A stretch of 64,000 nucleotides of DNA from Aureimonas fodinaquatilis (GTDB lineage Bacteria; Pseudomonadota; Alphaproteobacteria; Rhizobiales; Rhizobiaceae). The stretch covers positions 868,001-932,000 of the forward strand of contig NZ_VTWH01000002.1 of the NCBI RefSeq assembly GCF_008369445.1, in the 5' to 3' direction. Below, piece after piece: positions 32,381 to 42,047 of the stretch. The notes under the pieces were generated by a model. That model was given only the letters and a program-made list of their open reading frames with translations. It did not search any database and was not told the origin of the DNA. Numbering within the stretch: position 1 is the stretch's first letter; each line of letters starts with the position of its first letter. A program made the translations under genes and the position numbers.

Positions 32381-33460
32381 TTAGCGTGACGCGACAACCG
32401 ATACGCTTTTTACCTGAGCGTAGACGTTATCTGCGACTTTCAGGCCAAGCCTTGTTACGGATCTTGCGCTGATACGGGATCGAATATGAGCGGGCCCCGC
32501 CCCCAACTTCAGCCGAATGCTGCGTTCGTGCTCACCGACATCTTCAACATCGATAACCGTTGATGGCAGCACATTCAGGATACTGGTATCGGGTGCAGCG
32601 CTTCTGGTTATCGATACATCGCTGGCCGCGATACGGACGCGCACAACGTCGCCCACATTCAAGCTATGAGCTACGGTTCTGATCTTCGTTCCCGCCACCT
32701 CAAGCGTTGCGATACCGTCATTTTCCACCAGACAGACCGTTCCGGCCAGAACCGTGGCAAAATCCTTTCGCGCCGACAGGGATGATCCTGGCGCGGAGAG
32801 CACATCATCAAGACGGCCAGAGGCAATCACTCTGCCGTTCTGGAGAAGAACCAGATGATCGGCGAGCCGTTCAACCTCTGAAATATCGTGGGTTACCAGG
32901 ATCATCGGAATTTTCAGCCTGGCGTGCAGGGCTTCAAAATAAGGCAGGATTTCATCCTTCGCCATTCTGTCGAGGGCGGACAGAGGTTCGTCCATCAACA
33001 GAAGGCGGGGTTGCCGCAGCAGCGCTCTGCCGAGGGACACCCGTTGCCGCTCGCCACCTGAAAGATGCGTTGGCAAGCGATTGATCAGACGGCTCAGGCC
33101 AAGCAGATCAACGACCTCGTCAAACTCGATGTTTGTTTGACTGGCCTTTGAGCGATGAGCGCCATAGAGAAGGTTTTTCTGAACCGAGAGATGCGGAAAC
33201 AGGCTGGCTTCCTGAAAAACGTAGCCAATCGATCTTTTGTGCGTGGGAAGAAAAAAGCGGCTGTTCTGCCAGACATCAGTGCCCACCTGAACAGTGCCGG
33301 GAACGGTGTTCAATCCGGCTATAGAGCGCAGGATTGTTGTTTTTCCGCACCCGGACGGACCGAACAATGCGGAGATGCCATGCATTGGAATTGCAAAATC
33401 AACATCAAGCTTGAAACCGCCGACCATTCCGGCAAGGCTGACATGTATTGTATCTTCCAT
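32381..33460 (-). CDS. modC: Molybdate ABC transporter ATPase ModC
   Basis: A 359-residue ATPase. Walker A GPSGCGKTT, signature LSGGERQR, Walker B LLLMDEPLSALD and the switch His in LVTHD are intact. Residues about 295-355 form a TOBE/Mop-like molybdate-binding domain (ILNVLPSTVIDVEDVG). It powers molybdate import with ModB and ModA, and its start overlaps the modB stop by one base. The longer upstream frame is not the start. Confidence 0.95.
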   Translation of the reverse strand: MEDTIHVSLAGMVGGFKLDVDFAIPMHGISALFGPSGCGKTTILRSIAGLNTVPGTVQVGTDVWQNSRFFLPTHKRSIGYVFQEASLFPHLSVQKNLLYGAHRSKASQTNIEFDEVVDLLGLSRLINRLPTHLSGGERQRVSLGRALLRQPRLLLMDEPLSALDRMAKDEILPYFEALHARLKIPMILVTHDISEVERLADHLVLLQNGRVIASGRLDDVLSAPGSSLSARKDFATVLAGTVCLVENDGIATLEVAGTKIRTVAHSLNVGDVVRVRIAASDVSITRSAAPDTSILNVLPSTVIDVEDVGEHERSIRLKLGAGPAHIRSRISARSVTRLGLKVADNVYAQVKSVSVVASR

Positions 33461-34152
33461 CAGTAGGCTTTCTGCCCTGAACGCCGAGCGATCAGAGACA
33501 CCGAAAGAATAACGATGAATGCAAACACCAGCATGCCTGCTGACAGAATATGCGCCTCCCGCCACCGCAGAGTTTCAACAAAGTCATAAATTGCGACCGA
33601 AAGCACTTTGGTTTCACCGGGGATATTGCCGCCGATCATCAGAATAACACCGAACTCTCCCACCGTGTGCGCGAAGCCGAGAACTGCCGCCGTCAAAAAT
33701 CCCGGAATGGCCAGCGGCAGGGCGACGGTGAAAAAGCGATCCCACGGTGATGCCCCCAAAGTTGCAGCGACCTCAAGGGGGCGCGGTCCAATGGCTTCAA
33801 AGGCATTTCGCACCGGTTGAACCACGAATGGCATGGAATAGATGACCGAGCCGAACACCAGACCCTCGAACGTGAACGCAAAGGTTCGAAGGCCCACTAG
33901 GCCTCCGAACCAGCCGCCGAGGCCGCTTGGACCCAAAGCAACCAGAAGATAAAAGCCCAAAACCGTTGGCGGCAGAACCAGTGGCAGAGCAACAATGGTG
34001 GCAACGACTTCCCGCCATCTGGACGTTGACCAGGCAAGCCACCAGGCAATTGGCGTGCCGACCACCAGCAGGATCAACGTCGAAATTGTTGCCAACTCGA
34101 TTGTCAGTCTGATCGGCGTCCATAAATCGCTAGACAGAACTAAATCCCCCAA
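33460..34152 (-). CDS. modB: Molybdate ABC transporter permease ModB
   Basis: A 230-residue permease with about five transmembrane helices. [40 protein letters not shown] and [20 protein letters not shown] (the EAA loop that contacts ModC) are typical of ModB. It carries molybdate across the inner membrane as a dimer with ModC. It starts 25 bases after modA. Confidence 0.96.
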   Translation of the reverse strand: MGDLVLSSDLWTPIRLTIELATISTLILLVVGTPIAWWLAWSTSRWREVVATIVALPLVLPPTVLGFYLLVALGPSGLGGWFGGLVGLRTFAFTFEGLVFGSVIYSMPFVVQPVRNAFEAIGPRPLEVAATLGASPWDRFFTVALPLAIPGFLTAAVLGFAHTVGEFGVILMIGGNIPGETKVLSVAIYDFVETLRWREAHILSAGMLVFAFIVILSVSLIARRSGQKAY

Positions 34153-34177
34153 TCATCAACGAAGCCGGTGGACCACT

Positions 34178-34918
34178 TCAGCGATCGAGCGCGTAGCCAT
34201 ATTTTTCGATGATAGTGGTCGCTTCGTCACCCTTCAGAAACTCCAGAAATGCGACAGCAGCGGGATTGCTCTCACCCGATTTCAGAAGCACTGCATCCTG
34301 TTTGATCGGCTGATACAGATCCTGTGGAACAACCCACCTTGAACCGGCGTCTGTCTGCGACACCTGCCCGAGAGCGACAAAACCCAATTCGGCATTTCCG
34401 GTTTCTACAAATTGATAGGTCTGGCCGATATTCTGCCCCTGTACCAGCTTACCACTAAGAGCATCGTAAACGTTCAGCGCCTTCATGGTTTCAACGGCCG
34501 CAACACCGTAGGGCGCTGTTTCCGGGTTGGCGATGGCAATCTTTTGGAACTCGCCTTTCTCCAGCGTCTCAGGCCCCGTAATCCTGTCCGGCTGGGCGGA
34601 GTAGAGCACGAGCTGGCCGACGGCGTAAGTGAACACAGACCCATCGACGCCATACCCTTCCGTCACGGCCAATGACGGCCTTTCGTCATCAGCGGCCAGA
34701 AAGACTTGAAACGGAGCGCCCTGGGTTATCTGCGTGTAGAACTGCCCGGTGGCACCGAATGAAAGTTGCGCCTCGTGATCTGTGGCAGCCGCAAACGCCT
34801 GCGCAATCTCATTCGCAGCATCCGTGAAATTGGCAGCAACAGCCACATTTACCGTTTCTGCCTGTGCTGCTGACGCAATCAATGCACTCGCCAAAAAAGT
34901 TGGAATCAGATGTTTCAT
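34178..34918 (-). CDS. modA: Periplasmic molybdate-binding protein ModA
   Basis: A 246-residue binding protein. A signal peptide ends at AQAETVNV. Molybdate-contact stretches are AANFTDAANEI, LSFGATGQFYTQITQGAPFQ, VFLAADDERP and IANPETAPYG. It captures molybdate for ModBC. The start at 34918 has a GAGGGGG site. No molybdenum-cofactor riboswitch is recognised upstream. Molybdenum supply fits the molybdoenzyme at 13111-13893. Confidence 0.95.
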   Translation of the reverse strand: MKHLIPTFLASALIASAAQAETVNVAVAANFTDAANEIAQAFAAATDHEAQLSFGATGQFYTQITQGAPFQVFLAADDERPSLAVTEGYGVDGSVFTYAVGQLVLYSAQPDRITGPETLEKGEFQKIAIANPETAPYGVAAVETMKALNVYDALSGKLVQGQNIGQTYQFVETGNAELGFVALGQVSQTDAGSRWVVPQDLYQPIKQDAVLLKSGESNPAAVAFLEFLKGDEATTIIEKYGYALDR

Positions 34919-35200
34919 TTGTCCCCCTCGATATAGCCATTCGGAAATATTGCTTATTGTTAGCGACAGGCCGCACGCCAGACAAGAGGCTCGTTGATGA
35001 GCCGCCTTCAATATGAACGGAGCGATCCGAAGCTTCGCTTGCTGTCAGTCGAGACGTGTAGCTGCAATTGCAGATAGCAGTCTTTTCAAGTCTCCCGTGG
35101 CTGTGGTAGGTAGATGACCAACAAGTGTCCAACTTACACGGATATAAAGCGCCACAATGCCGGACGAAGGCGACAGTACAGGCGAAAGTCGATACCGAAT

Positions 35201-35237
35201 GAGGCTGGTCTTCCATAGTGAAGGCCAGCCTCGTTTT
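35201..35237 (+). terminator. First of two terminators in the terC-like leader
   Basis: GAGGCTGG (35201-35208) pairs with CCAGCCTC (35225-35232); a CTTC/GAAG inner stem extends it, and TTTT follows. No + strand gene precedes it, so it ends a short RNA or a regulated leader. The bases 34919-35200 contain the modA and terC-side promoters but no gene. Confidence 0.75.
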
Positions 35238-35269
35238 ATCAGCTTTTATTCTCATATGGCGATTGACCG

Positions 35270-35296
35270 CCTCGGATGTTCCATCCGGGGCTTTTT
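35270..35296 (+). terminator. Second terminator, 33 bases before the terC-like gene
   Basis: CCTCGGATG (35270-35278) pairs with CATCCGGGG (35282-35290, one G-T pair) around TTC, followed by CTTTTT. Its position just upstream of a start codon suggests transcription attenuation of the downstream gene. Confidence 0.75.
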
Positions 35297-35329
35297 GCGT
35301 TTGCGCTACACTCTCTAAAAGGCTCAGTC

Positions 35330-36883
35330 ATGGACTTCCTCGCAGATCCCAATATCTGGATCGGCCTCATAACCCTCATCATTCTCGAAGTCGTTCTCGG
35401 CATCGACAATCTGGTGTTCATTGCCATTCTTGCGGACAAACTGCCTCCGCATCAGCGAAACAAGGCACGCATCATCGGCCTGTCGCTGGCTCTTGGCATG
35501 CGGGTCGCCTTGCTCTTCTCGATCTCATGGATCGTAACACTGACACAGCCGCTGTTTTCCATTGCCGGGTTCGATTTTTCGGGAAGAGACATCATCCTGA
35601 TTCTGGGTGGTGTGTTTCTGCTGGCGAAGGGCACGATGGAACTGCATGAGCGACTGGAAGGCGCGCTCAAGCCGAAAGAGGGCAAGGTTGTTCACGCCGT
35701 TTTCTGGCAGGTGATTGTTCAGATCGTCGTGCTTGACGCGGTGTTTTCCCTCGACAGCGTGATCACCGCCGTGGGCATGGTCAACAATCTCTGGGTCATG
35801 ATCACCGCCGTCTGTGTGGCAATGGCTGTCATGATAGCTGCGTCCAAACCGCTGATGGCCTTTGTTTCCAAACATCCGACCGTTGTTATCCTCTGCCTCG
35901 GCTTCCTTTTGATGATCGGTTTCAGCCTGGTTGTCGAAGGCTTCGGTTTCCACATTCCGAAGGGTTACCTCTACGCAGCGATTGGCTTCTCGGTGTTGAT
36001 TGAGGCGGCCAATCAGATTGGCAGGCACAATCGGGAAAAACGCATCACCACCGGCGATCTGAGAGAGCGCACTTCAGAAGCCGTTCTGCGGCTTTTGGGC
36101 GGGCGCGTGGGTGAGCAACCGCTTGGCGAGACGATGGATGTCATTGCCGAGCGCTCATTGCAGGGCGAACTGTTCAAGCCCGAGGAAAAAGAGATGATCC
36201 GCGGAGTGCTGGACCTGGGCGAACGGCCTGTCAGTTCGATCATGACACCCGGGAATGAACTGGAATGGCTTGATCTGGATGACAGTCCTGAAGAGTTGCA
36301 CGAGGCAATTCGCAAATTGACGCACACGCGCGTCATTCTTGCCCGCGATAATGTTGACGATTTTGTCGGTGTTGCGATCACCAAGGAACTGCTGAACACG
36401 CTGATTGACGGCAAGACAATCGACTGGACGCGCGTGGCACGCCAGCCGGCCATCGTTCATGAATCCACCGACGTTCTGAAGGTAATGGAACAGTTGCGGC
36501 GCTCGCCGGTGCAGATGGCCATGATTGTCGACGAGCATGGAGCGCTGGAAGGCATTGCCACCCCGACTGACGTTCTGGAGGCCATAGCAGGCGAATTTCC
36601 TGACATCGGCGAGGAAGCCGCATCGCTTGAAGCGCAAGAAGAAGGCGGATGGATTGCAGACGGTTTTATCGACATCCGCCAGCTCAGAGGCGCGATTGGC
36701 CATGATCTGGTGGACGAGGCCAACCGCTATTCCACGCTGGCCGGCTATATCCTGACGCAGATGGGACATCTGCCGCGAGAGGGTGACTGTGTGGAGGCGG
36801 AAGGTTTGCGGCTCGAAGTCATCTCTGTTGACAAGCGCAGCATCGGCAAGGTGCGCATATCTGAAATGCTGGTTCCCGCATAA
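35330..36883 (+). CDS. TerC-family membrane protein fused to CBS and CorC domains
   Basis: A 517-residue protein. Residues about 1-245 are a TerC domain with seven to eight transmembrane segments and the acidic ligands in [11 protein letters not shown] and [16 protein letters not shown], associated with manganese or other metal-ion export. Residues about 300-420 are paired CBS domains, and the end ([14 protein letters not shown], then [15 protein letters not shown]) is a CorC/HlyC transporter-associated domain. The fusion suggests a regulated metal-ion transporter. The ATG at 35330 follows two tandem terminators. Confidence 0.9.
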   Translation: MDFLADPNIWIGLITLIILEVVLGIDNLVFIAILADKLPPHQRNKARIIGLSLALGMRVALLFSISWIVTLTQPLFSIAGFDFSGRDIILILGGVFLLAKGTMELHERLEGALKPKEGKVVHAVFWQVIVQIVVLDAVFSLDSVITAVGMVNNLWVMITAVCVAMAVMIAASKPLMAFVSKHPTVVILCLGFLLMIGFSLVVEGFGFHIPKGYLYAAIGFSVLIEAANQIGRHNREKRITTGDLRERTSEAVLRLLGGRVGEQPLGETMDVIAERSLQGELFKPEEKEMIRGVLDLGERPVSSIMTPGNELEWLDLDDSPEELHEAIRKLTHTRVILARDNVDDFVGVAITKELLNTLIDGKTIDWTRVARQPAIVHESTDVLKVMEQLRRSPVQMAMIVDEHGALEGIATPTDVLEAIAGEFPDIGEEAASLEAQEEGGWIADGFIDIRQLRGAIGHDLVDEANRYSTLAGYILTQMGHLPREGDCVEAEGLRLEVISVDKRSIGKVRISEMLVPA

Positions 36884-36952
36884 CAAATAAGGCAGCGGGA
36901 ACAAATTCCTTACCAGGCAATTAATAATGAAACTTGGTAAGGGGACGAAACG

Positions 36953-37024
36953 ATGGCTTTCACCAACACTGTCTATATCAGCATCGCACTGGGACTGGGC
37001 ATGACTGTTGCAGGCTTGATCTAA
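36953..37024 (+). CDS. Possible 23-residue membrane microprotein
   Basis: A 23-codon frame starting MAFTNTVYISIALGLGMTVA, with AGGGGACGAA nine bases upstream. It is almost wholly one hydrophobic helix. It lies between the TerC-like gene and two hairpins. Short size keeps this tentative. Confidence 0.4.
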   Translation: MAFTNTVYISIALGLGMTVAGLI

Positions 37025-37040
37025 AGCCGCATTGTTATTC

Positions 37041-37085
37041 GGGCGGCGCAGTGCCGCCCCTGCCCTCGAGGCTTTTTGAGCCTCG
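37041..37085. terminator. Two adjacent hairpins after the terC-like region
   Basis: GGGCGGC-GCAGT-GCCGCCC (37041-37059) and CGAGGCT-TTTTG-AGCCTCG (37067-37085) are strong stems. Neither has a downstream T-run, so termination is probable rather than certain. Confidence 0.45.
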
Positions 37086-37137
37086 TGCCAACAACTGCAA
37101 ATTGTAAGCAAGGAACTCCCTATGCTACCGCTGGGGA

Positions 37138-37818
37138 ATGATTCCATTCTATGCACTCGCCGCTGTTCTGTATCTGTCCGCCCCTGCTCAAGCGTTGGAA
37201 ATCAACGGTCGGGCTGAAGTGATTGATGGGGATACAATATCCGTTGCGGGCACAAGCGAACGCATTCGCCTCTACGGCATAGATGCGCCAGAAGGTCAGC
37301 AGACTTGTGAGACATCTTCAGGCAAAATTTATCTGTGCGGAAACAGTTCAGCACAATTTCTGACAGATCTGATTGGTCGAAATGGTCGCGTGTCCTGTGT
37401 GGAGCACACGCGCGACAGGTATGGCCGGATTGTTGCCGAGTGCAGAACCTCAGGCGGCAAAAATCTCAACAATGAAATGGTGCGCGCCGGCTGGGCTGTG
37501 CATTACGAGAGATACAGCGACGGTCGATATGGCCGCGCACAGAATGATGGGCGTGAAAATAAGCGCGGCATGTGGAGTGGCAACTTCCTGTTGCCGGAAG
37601 AGTGGCGCCGGGGTGAGCGCCTGCAATCCGAACCGACAGCAGGCAACGGATTGGGTGATTGCCAGATCAAGGGAAACATCAGCAAGAGCGGCAAGATTTA
37701 TCACTTGCCCGGGAGCCGCGCATATGCCGGGGTGAAGATTGATCTGGAACGCGGCGAAAAATGGTTCTGTACCGAGCGCGAAGCATTGGATGCCGGCTGG
37801 AGAGCCGTTCGCGGTTAA
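37138..37818 (+). CDS. Secreted thermonuclease-family nuclease
   Basis: A 226-residue staphylococcal-nuclease-like protein with a signal peptide (cleavage near AQALEING). Catalytic motifs are VIDGDTISV, IRLYGIDAPE and DRYGRIVAECRTSGGKNLNN with the Arg/Glu/Arg pattern of the family. A second, Cys-containing C-terminal domain (DCQIKGNISKSGKIYHLPGS, then WFCTEREAL) is an excalibur-like or Ca-binding repeat often appended to these nucleases. It should cut DNA and RNA outside the inner membrane. Confidence 0.9.
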   Translation: MIPFYALAAVLYLSAPAQALEINGRAEVIDGDTISVAGTSERIRLYGIDAPEGQQTCETSSGKIYLCGNSSAQFLTDLIGRNGRVSCVEHTRDRYGRIVAECRTSGGKNLNNEMVRAGWAVHYERYSDGRYGRAQNDGRENKRGMWSGNFLLPEEWRRGERLQSEPTAGNGLGDCQIKGNISKSGKIYHLPGSRAYAGVKIDLERGEKWFCTEREALDAGWRAVRG

Positions 37819-37848
37819 TGAGGGACACCAGCTCCAGAGTGTTCAGCC

Positions 37849-38769
37849 TCACACCCTTTCATGTTCCGAGACCAGGCTTTCCAGATGGTCCAGCAGGGCA
37901 CTGGCTGGAGAGCGTACAATTTCGCGGTGAGGCAGGATCGCGTACAGCCCGACCGGATCTTGCTGATCCTGCGGTAAAACCCGCACCAACGTTCCTGAAA
38001 CAAGGTCTCGTCGCGCGTAAAATTCGTAAAGATTGGCGATGCCCATCCCCGCAACGCAGGCAGACCGCAGCATGTCGCCATTGTCGCACGACAGCACAGG
38101 GTCAATCGGCACCGCCGTTCGCCTGCCGCCTCGGCCCAGCACCCACGGGTCTGCCTTGCCGCCGATCAGACTGACCAGACATGTGTGTTGCAGAAGATCC
38201 GATGCAGTTGCCGGGGCGCCTTTTTCCTCGAGGTAGCCGGGAGATGCGCAAAGGACCCGGGAAAGCCGCGCCACCAGTCGGTTGGCCATCTTGACCTCTG
38301 GCCAGCCGCGCAGAACCAAAGCGACATCAATGCGGTCCTTGACAATGTCCGGCAATGCGCTTGTCACGAACAGATCCACCTTCAAATGCGGGTGAGCGGC
38401 CAGAAAACTGCGAAGGCCCGGCCCCAGCAACTCGGACGCAACGGATGGCGGAGCGCTGATGCGAAGATGCCCCCTCATGCCGTCGGCCTGCGCCACAGCA
38501 ACACTGTCGACTTCTTTGAGAATCGTCAGGCAATGCTCGTAAAAGCGTAAGCCAGCTTCTGTTACGCTGACCTTGCGCGTCGTGCGAAAAAGCAGTGCCG
38601 CACCCAGCGCCCTTTCCAAAGCCGACACGGTTTTGCTGACGGACGAAACCGAAACCTTCATGTGCCGTGCTGCTGCAGAATAGCCTTCCGCATCCACAAC
38701 TGCGCGAAAAATGCGCAATGCGGACAACGGTGTTTCATCAAGCGGAAAGCGCTGGCGATCTGTCACCAT
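37849..38769 (-). CDS. LysR-family regulator divergent from an amidohydrolase operon
   Basis: A 306-residue LysR regulator. The wHTH is SALRIFRAVVDAEGYSAAAR followed by HMKVSVSSVSKTVSALERAL, and the C-terminal effector domain begins near residue 88. In-frame ATGs at 38817 and a TTG at 38835 would add up to 22 residues; I prefer 38769 because the added part overlaps the direct repeats TGATTGG upstream and LysR proteins normally begin just before the helix-turn-helix. It probably regulates the divergent operon from 38869. Confidence 0.88.
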   Translation of the reverse strand: MVTDRQRFPLDETPLSALRIFRAVVDAEGYSAAARHMKVSVSSVSKTVSALERALGAALLFRTTRKVSVTEAGLRFYEHCLTILKEVDSVAVAQADGMRGHLRISAPPSVASELLGPGLRSFLAAHPHLKVDLFVTSALPDIVKDRIDVALVLRGWPEVKMANRLVARLSRVLCASPGYLEEKGAPATASDLLQHTCLVSLIGGKADPWVLGRGGRRTAVPIDPVLSCDNGDMLRSACVAGMGIANLYEFYARRDLVSGTLVRVLPQDQQDPVGLYAILPHREIVRSPASALLDHLESLVSEHERV

Positions 38770-38868
38770 ATTTTCCTGATTGGAAACAATCCTTTCTTGA
38801 TTGGGTATATTGTGCATGTCGTCAACCCTATTCAAAATTGCATCAGATGAAGTTTTGGGAGGAACATC

Positions 38869-39501
38869 ATGTCATTTGCACTCGGTTCAGCCGATTTGCA
38901 ACGCAAGGGTTTTGCAGGACGCTCCGGCGTTGGCGCTCGACCAGCTTTGATCGTCATAGATTTCACCAGAGCGTTCACGGACCCCCAGCATCGCCTGGGT
39001 TCTGACGCGCAGCGCGAGATCGCGGCAACCAACGACGTTATTGCACAGTTCAGGTCAAAAGGTCTGCCTGTCATCTTCACTGCAATCGAGTATGGCACAG
39101 CAGCTCAGGCCGCCGCTTCGAACTGGCGTTTGAAGATAGAGGGAATTGTCAGCCTGTATAGCGGCAGCCCGGACACCGTGCAGGATGATCGGCTGGCCCG
39201 TGAGCCAACGGACCCCATCATCAACAAGCAATTTGCCAGTGCATTTTTTCGCACCGATCTTGAGGAACTGTTGAACAGCCTGGCCGTCGACACCGTCGTG
39301 CTTGCCGGCTGCAGCACCAGCGGATGCGTCAGAGCAACGGCAGTTGATGCCTGCCAGCTTGGTTTCAAAACCATTGTCTGCCGGGAAGCGGTTGCCGACC
39401 GCGATCGCACTGCGCACGAACAGGCGCTGGTGGATATTGACCTCAAATACGGCGATGTACTGAGTGGCAAAGAGGTTGCCGACAGCCTGAAGACGAAATG
39501 A
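38869..39501 (+). CDS. Isochorismatase-like cysteine hydrolase (N-carbamoylsarcosine amidase type)
   Basis: A 210-residue cysteine hydrolase. The triad is Asp31 (VIDFTRAF), Lys120 (IINKQFASAFF) and Cys153 (CSTSGCVRATA). Size and motifs are those of the N-carbamoylsarcosine/maleamate amidase branch, which hydrolyses C-N bonds of ureido or amide substrates. GGGAGG lies seven bases before the ATG. It heads an operon with an ABC importer and a deacetylase; the substrate is unknown. Confidence 0.88.
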   Translation: MSFALGSADLQRKGFAGRSGVGARPALIVIDFTRAFTDPQHRLGSDAQREIAATNDVIAQFRSKGLPVIFTAIEYGTAAQAAASNWRLKIEGIVSLYSGSPDTVQDDRLAREPTDPIINKQFASAFFRTDLEELLNSLAVDTVVLAGCSTSGCVRATAVDACQLGFKTIVCREAVADRDRTAHEQALVDIDLKYGDVLSGKEVADSLKTK

Positions 39502-39531
39502 ACTGAAAACCGCTTTAAGGGAGGAGCGATC

Positions 39532-40500
39532 ATGAACGCATCCATAAAAACTCGGCTCTATGCCGCGGCATCCTTTGGCCTGTTGGCCCTGGCGATGCCA
39601 TCCACATCCATAGCGCAGGAATCCGTTCGCATCGGACTGGCAACCCAGGCGTGGTGGCCGACGGTTGTTGCCGAAGTGGCGTCCCGACAGGGCCTTTTTG
39701 AAAAAGAAGGTCTTTCAGCCGAACTGACCGTGTATCAGAGCGGCGGCGAAACATTCACGGCTCTGGCGGCGGGTGCAGCCGACGTCATTTCAATTCAGCC
39801 CTCCATCGTGGCAACCGGCCGCAACAAGGGTGTTGCATCAAAAATCGTTGGCCTTGGCTCCACTGCCAATTACGGCTGGAATCTTATTGTTCCCACCGAC
39901 AGCGATATTCAGAGTGTCGCCGACCTTGATGGCAAGAATGTCGGCATTACGGCATCGGGAAGTCTGTCGGATTTTCTGGCGCTCTGGACCGTCAAGGAAC
40001 ACGATGTCACTTTCACCAGCATTCCCCTTGGCGGTGCCGGGCTGGTGCCGAACCTGATATCCGGCAATGTGGATGCGGCTGTCGTCTTTTCTCCACTAAG
40101 CTTTCAAATCATTGAATCGGGCGACGGACGCAGCATTCTGGATTACGGCGGGGCCATACCCGAACATCTGAATTCCGGTTGGGCAGCCAGCGACACTTTC
40201 ATCGAAAACAACGGCCCTGTTTTGCAGAAGACACTCAATGCCCTTTATGGTGGCGTGGCGTGGCTTCAGGCCAATGAAGATGAAGCCATTGATCTGCTTG
40301 TTGAACTGAACCAGATCGACCGCGAAGTTGCCGCACGCGATTATGCCGAACAATTCACCAAGCTTTCAGCCGAAGGCGTTCCGACAGTCGAAGGCGCGCA
40401 GGCTGCTCTTGATCTGGCGGTTATCGGCGGCATGACCGACCTTGCTCCGGCAGCAGACATTGTCGAGGAGCGGTTCCCTCCGGTACCGACACAGCCTTGA
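39532..40500 (+). CDS. ABC transporter substrate-binding protein (NMT1/SsuA type)
   Basis: A 322-residue periplasmic protein with a signal peptide (cleavage at SIAQESVR). It contains the NMT1/THI5-like fold (LATQAWWPTVVAEVASRQGL, ELTVYQSGGETFTALAAGAA, VIVPTDSDIQSVADLDGKNV). Such proteins bind sulfonates, nitrate, pyrimidine precursors or amines. It has its own GGGAGGA site and overlaps the permease start by four bases. The ligand cannot be read from sequence. Confidence 0.9.
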   Translation: MNASIKTRLYAAASFGLLALAMPSTSIAQESVRIGLATQAWWPTVVAEVASRQGLFEKEGLSAELTVYQSGGETFTALAAGAADVISIQPSIVATGRNKGVASKIVGLGSTANYGWNLIVPTDSDIQSVADLDGKNVGITASGSLSDFLALWTVKEHDVTFTSIPLGGAGLVPNLISGNVDAAVVFSPLSFQIIESGDGRSILDYGGAIPEHLNSGWAASDTFIENNGPVLQKTLNALYGGVAWLQANEDEAIDLLVELNQIDREVAARDYAEQFTKLSAEGVPTVEGAQAALDLAVIGGMTDLAPAADIVEERFPPVPTQP

Positions 40501-41270
40501 GTGCTTCATCCGGAATGCGGTCAGCTTCGGCTGACCGCTACCTGCGAACGGCCATCATCGTCGGCCTGTTTGCGGCATGGGAAATCGCCTCACGCACGGG
40601 CCTTGTCGATCCAAGATTGCTGCCTCCGGCCAGCACTGTTTTTGTTGCCGCGGCCAATCTCTTATCCACACCGGTTTTCTGGGGGCATCTTGGCACAACA
40701 TTGGCGCAGACAATGGTGGCCTTCATCATTGCCGTTCCAGTCGGTGCGATCCTCGGCCTGATCATTGCGGAAAATCGTTATGTGAGTGAGGTTCTCAAGC
40801 CTCTGGTCTTCTTCGTCTTCAGCATTCCAAAGTCGATTTTTCTGCCGATGTTCATCCTGGCCTTCGGCATCGGGTTTGGGCAGAAGGTCGCATTTGGTGT
40901 GTTCTCGGCCATTTTCATCATGATGATGACAGCCTTTGCCGCAGTTGATTCAGTCAAACGCGAGCATCTGCTTGTGGCCAGGGCAATGGGTGCAAAGCTT
41001 CCGCAGGTCGTCCGGCGGGTTTATCTGCCAAGTATGGCACCGGTTTTGCTGGAAGCGGTCCGCCTGGCCATGATTTTTAACTTCACCGGCATTCTGCTCG
41101 CCGAAATGTACGCGTCGCGCAAGGGCATCGGCAACCAGATCGGGCTCTGGGGCCAGAGCTTCATGATAGATCGCCTGCTTGCCGGAATTCTCATTGTCTC
41201 GGTTCTTGCCATCGTTTTCAACGAATGCGTCCGGGCGGTGGAAACGCATGTCGGCCACTGGAGAACATGA
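40497..41270 (+). CDS. ABC transporter permease, SsuC/TauC type
   Basis: A 257-residue inner-membrane permease with six predicted helices. The cytoplasmic EAA loop is VARAMGAKLPQVVRRVYLPS and later WGQSFMIDRLLAG. It overlaps the binding-protein gene (4 bases) and the ATPase gene (4 bases), so the three are translated together. It pairs with a second permease at 42048-42833. Confidence 0.92.
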   Translation: MSASSGMRSASADRYLRTAIIVGLFAAWEIASRTGLVDPRLLPPASTVFVAAANLLSTPVFWGHLGTTLAQTMVAFIIAVPVGAILGLIIAENRYVSEVLKPLVFFVFSIPKSIFLPMFILAFGIGFGQKVAFGVFSAIFIMMMTAFAAVDSVKREHLLVARAMGAKLPQVVRRVYLPSMAPVLLEAVRLAMIFNFTGILLAEMYASRKGIGNQIGLWGQSFMIDRLLAGILIVSVLAIVFNECVRAVETHVGHWRT

Positions 41271-42046
41271 AGATGAACACTCTTCACCGCGGCGAGGTCG
41301 TCGTCAGCCACCTTACGCAAATTCATGAGTCCAACGGACGCAAGACCCACGCTATTGACGATATTTCCTTCACCATTCCGGCTGGCAAATTTGTCTCGGT
41401 GGTCGGCCCAAGCGGCTGCGGAAAATCGTCACTTCTCATGATGCTGGTGGGGCTGGCCGAACAGACATCCGGCACGCTGTCGGTTGCGGGTGCGCCGATC
41501 AAAGGCCCGGACCCGGACCGGATAGGCGTGGTTTTCCAGGAGGCCAATCTTTATCCATGGCTCAGCGCGCGCAAAAACGTCGAGTTTCCGCTGATGCTCA
41601 AAGGCATTTCAACGGACAAGCGGGCCGACATGGCGCTGAAGGCGCTGGAACTCGTTGGTCTGCGGGAGTTTGCCGACCGTTACCCGCATGAGCTTTCCGG
41701 TGGCATGAAGCAGCGCGTCTCGATTGCCCGCGGCATTGTGCAGGACCCGGATGTTCTGATGATGGACGAGCCGTTTGCCGCGCTGGATGAGCAAACACGG
41801 ATGGTCATGGGTGACGAGCTTTTGAACATCTGGGAGCGAACAGGCAAAACCGTGATGTTCGTCACGCACAGCCTGACCGAAGCGATTTACCTTTCCGACC
41901 ACGTGATCGTCATGTCGGCCCGACCCGGACGCATCGTAGACCGGATCGACATTGATCTGCCGCGTCCCAGAACCTTCGAAATGACATCCTCGCCCGAGTT
42001 TACCCGGATCCGCAACCGGATCTGGGAGCAGATCAGGTCGGCGTGA
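41267..42046 (+). CDS. ABC transporter ATP-binding protein, SsuB/TauB type
   Basis: A 259-residue ATPase. Walker A GPSGCGKSS, signature LSGGMKQR, Walker B VLMMDEPFAALD and switch VTHSLTEAIYLSDHV are intact. The start MKMNTLHR at 41267 overlaps the permease stop. It energises import by the two permeases of this operon (40497-41270 and 42048-42833). Confidence 0.94.
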   Translation: MKMNTLHRGEVVVSHLTQIHESNGRKTHAIDDISFTIPAGKFVSVVGPSGCGKSSLLMMLVGLAEQTSGTLSVAGAPIKGPDPDRIGVVFQEANLYPWLSARKNVEFPLMLKGISTDKRADMALKALELVGLREFADRYPHELSGGMKQRVSIARGIVQDPDVLMMDEPFAALDEQTRMVMGDELLNIWERTGKTVMFVTHSLTEAIYLSDHVIVMSARPGRIVDRIDIDLPRPRTFEMTSSPEFTRIRNRIWEQIRSA

Positions 42047-42047
42047 G

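Noticed and set aside
34925..34970. ModE box upstream of modA
   Set aside because: AT-rich sequence with GCTAACAATA-like parts lacks the paired CGTTATAT-type half-sites.
35155..35237. yybP-ykoY manganese riboswitch before the TerC-like gene
   Set aside because: The conserved GGGGAGUA core is absent; only the tandem terminators are claimed.
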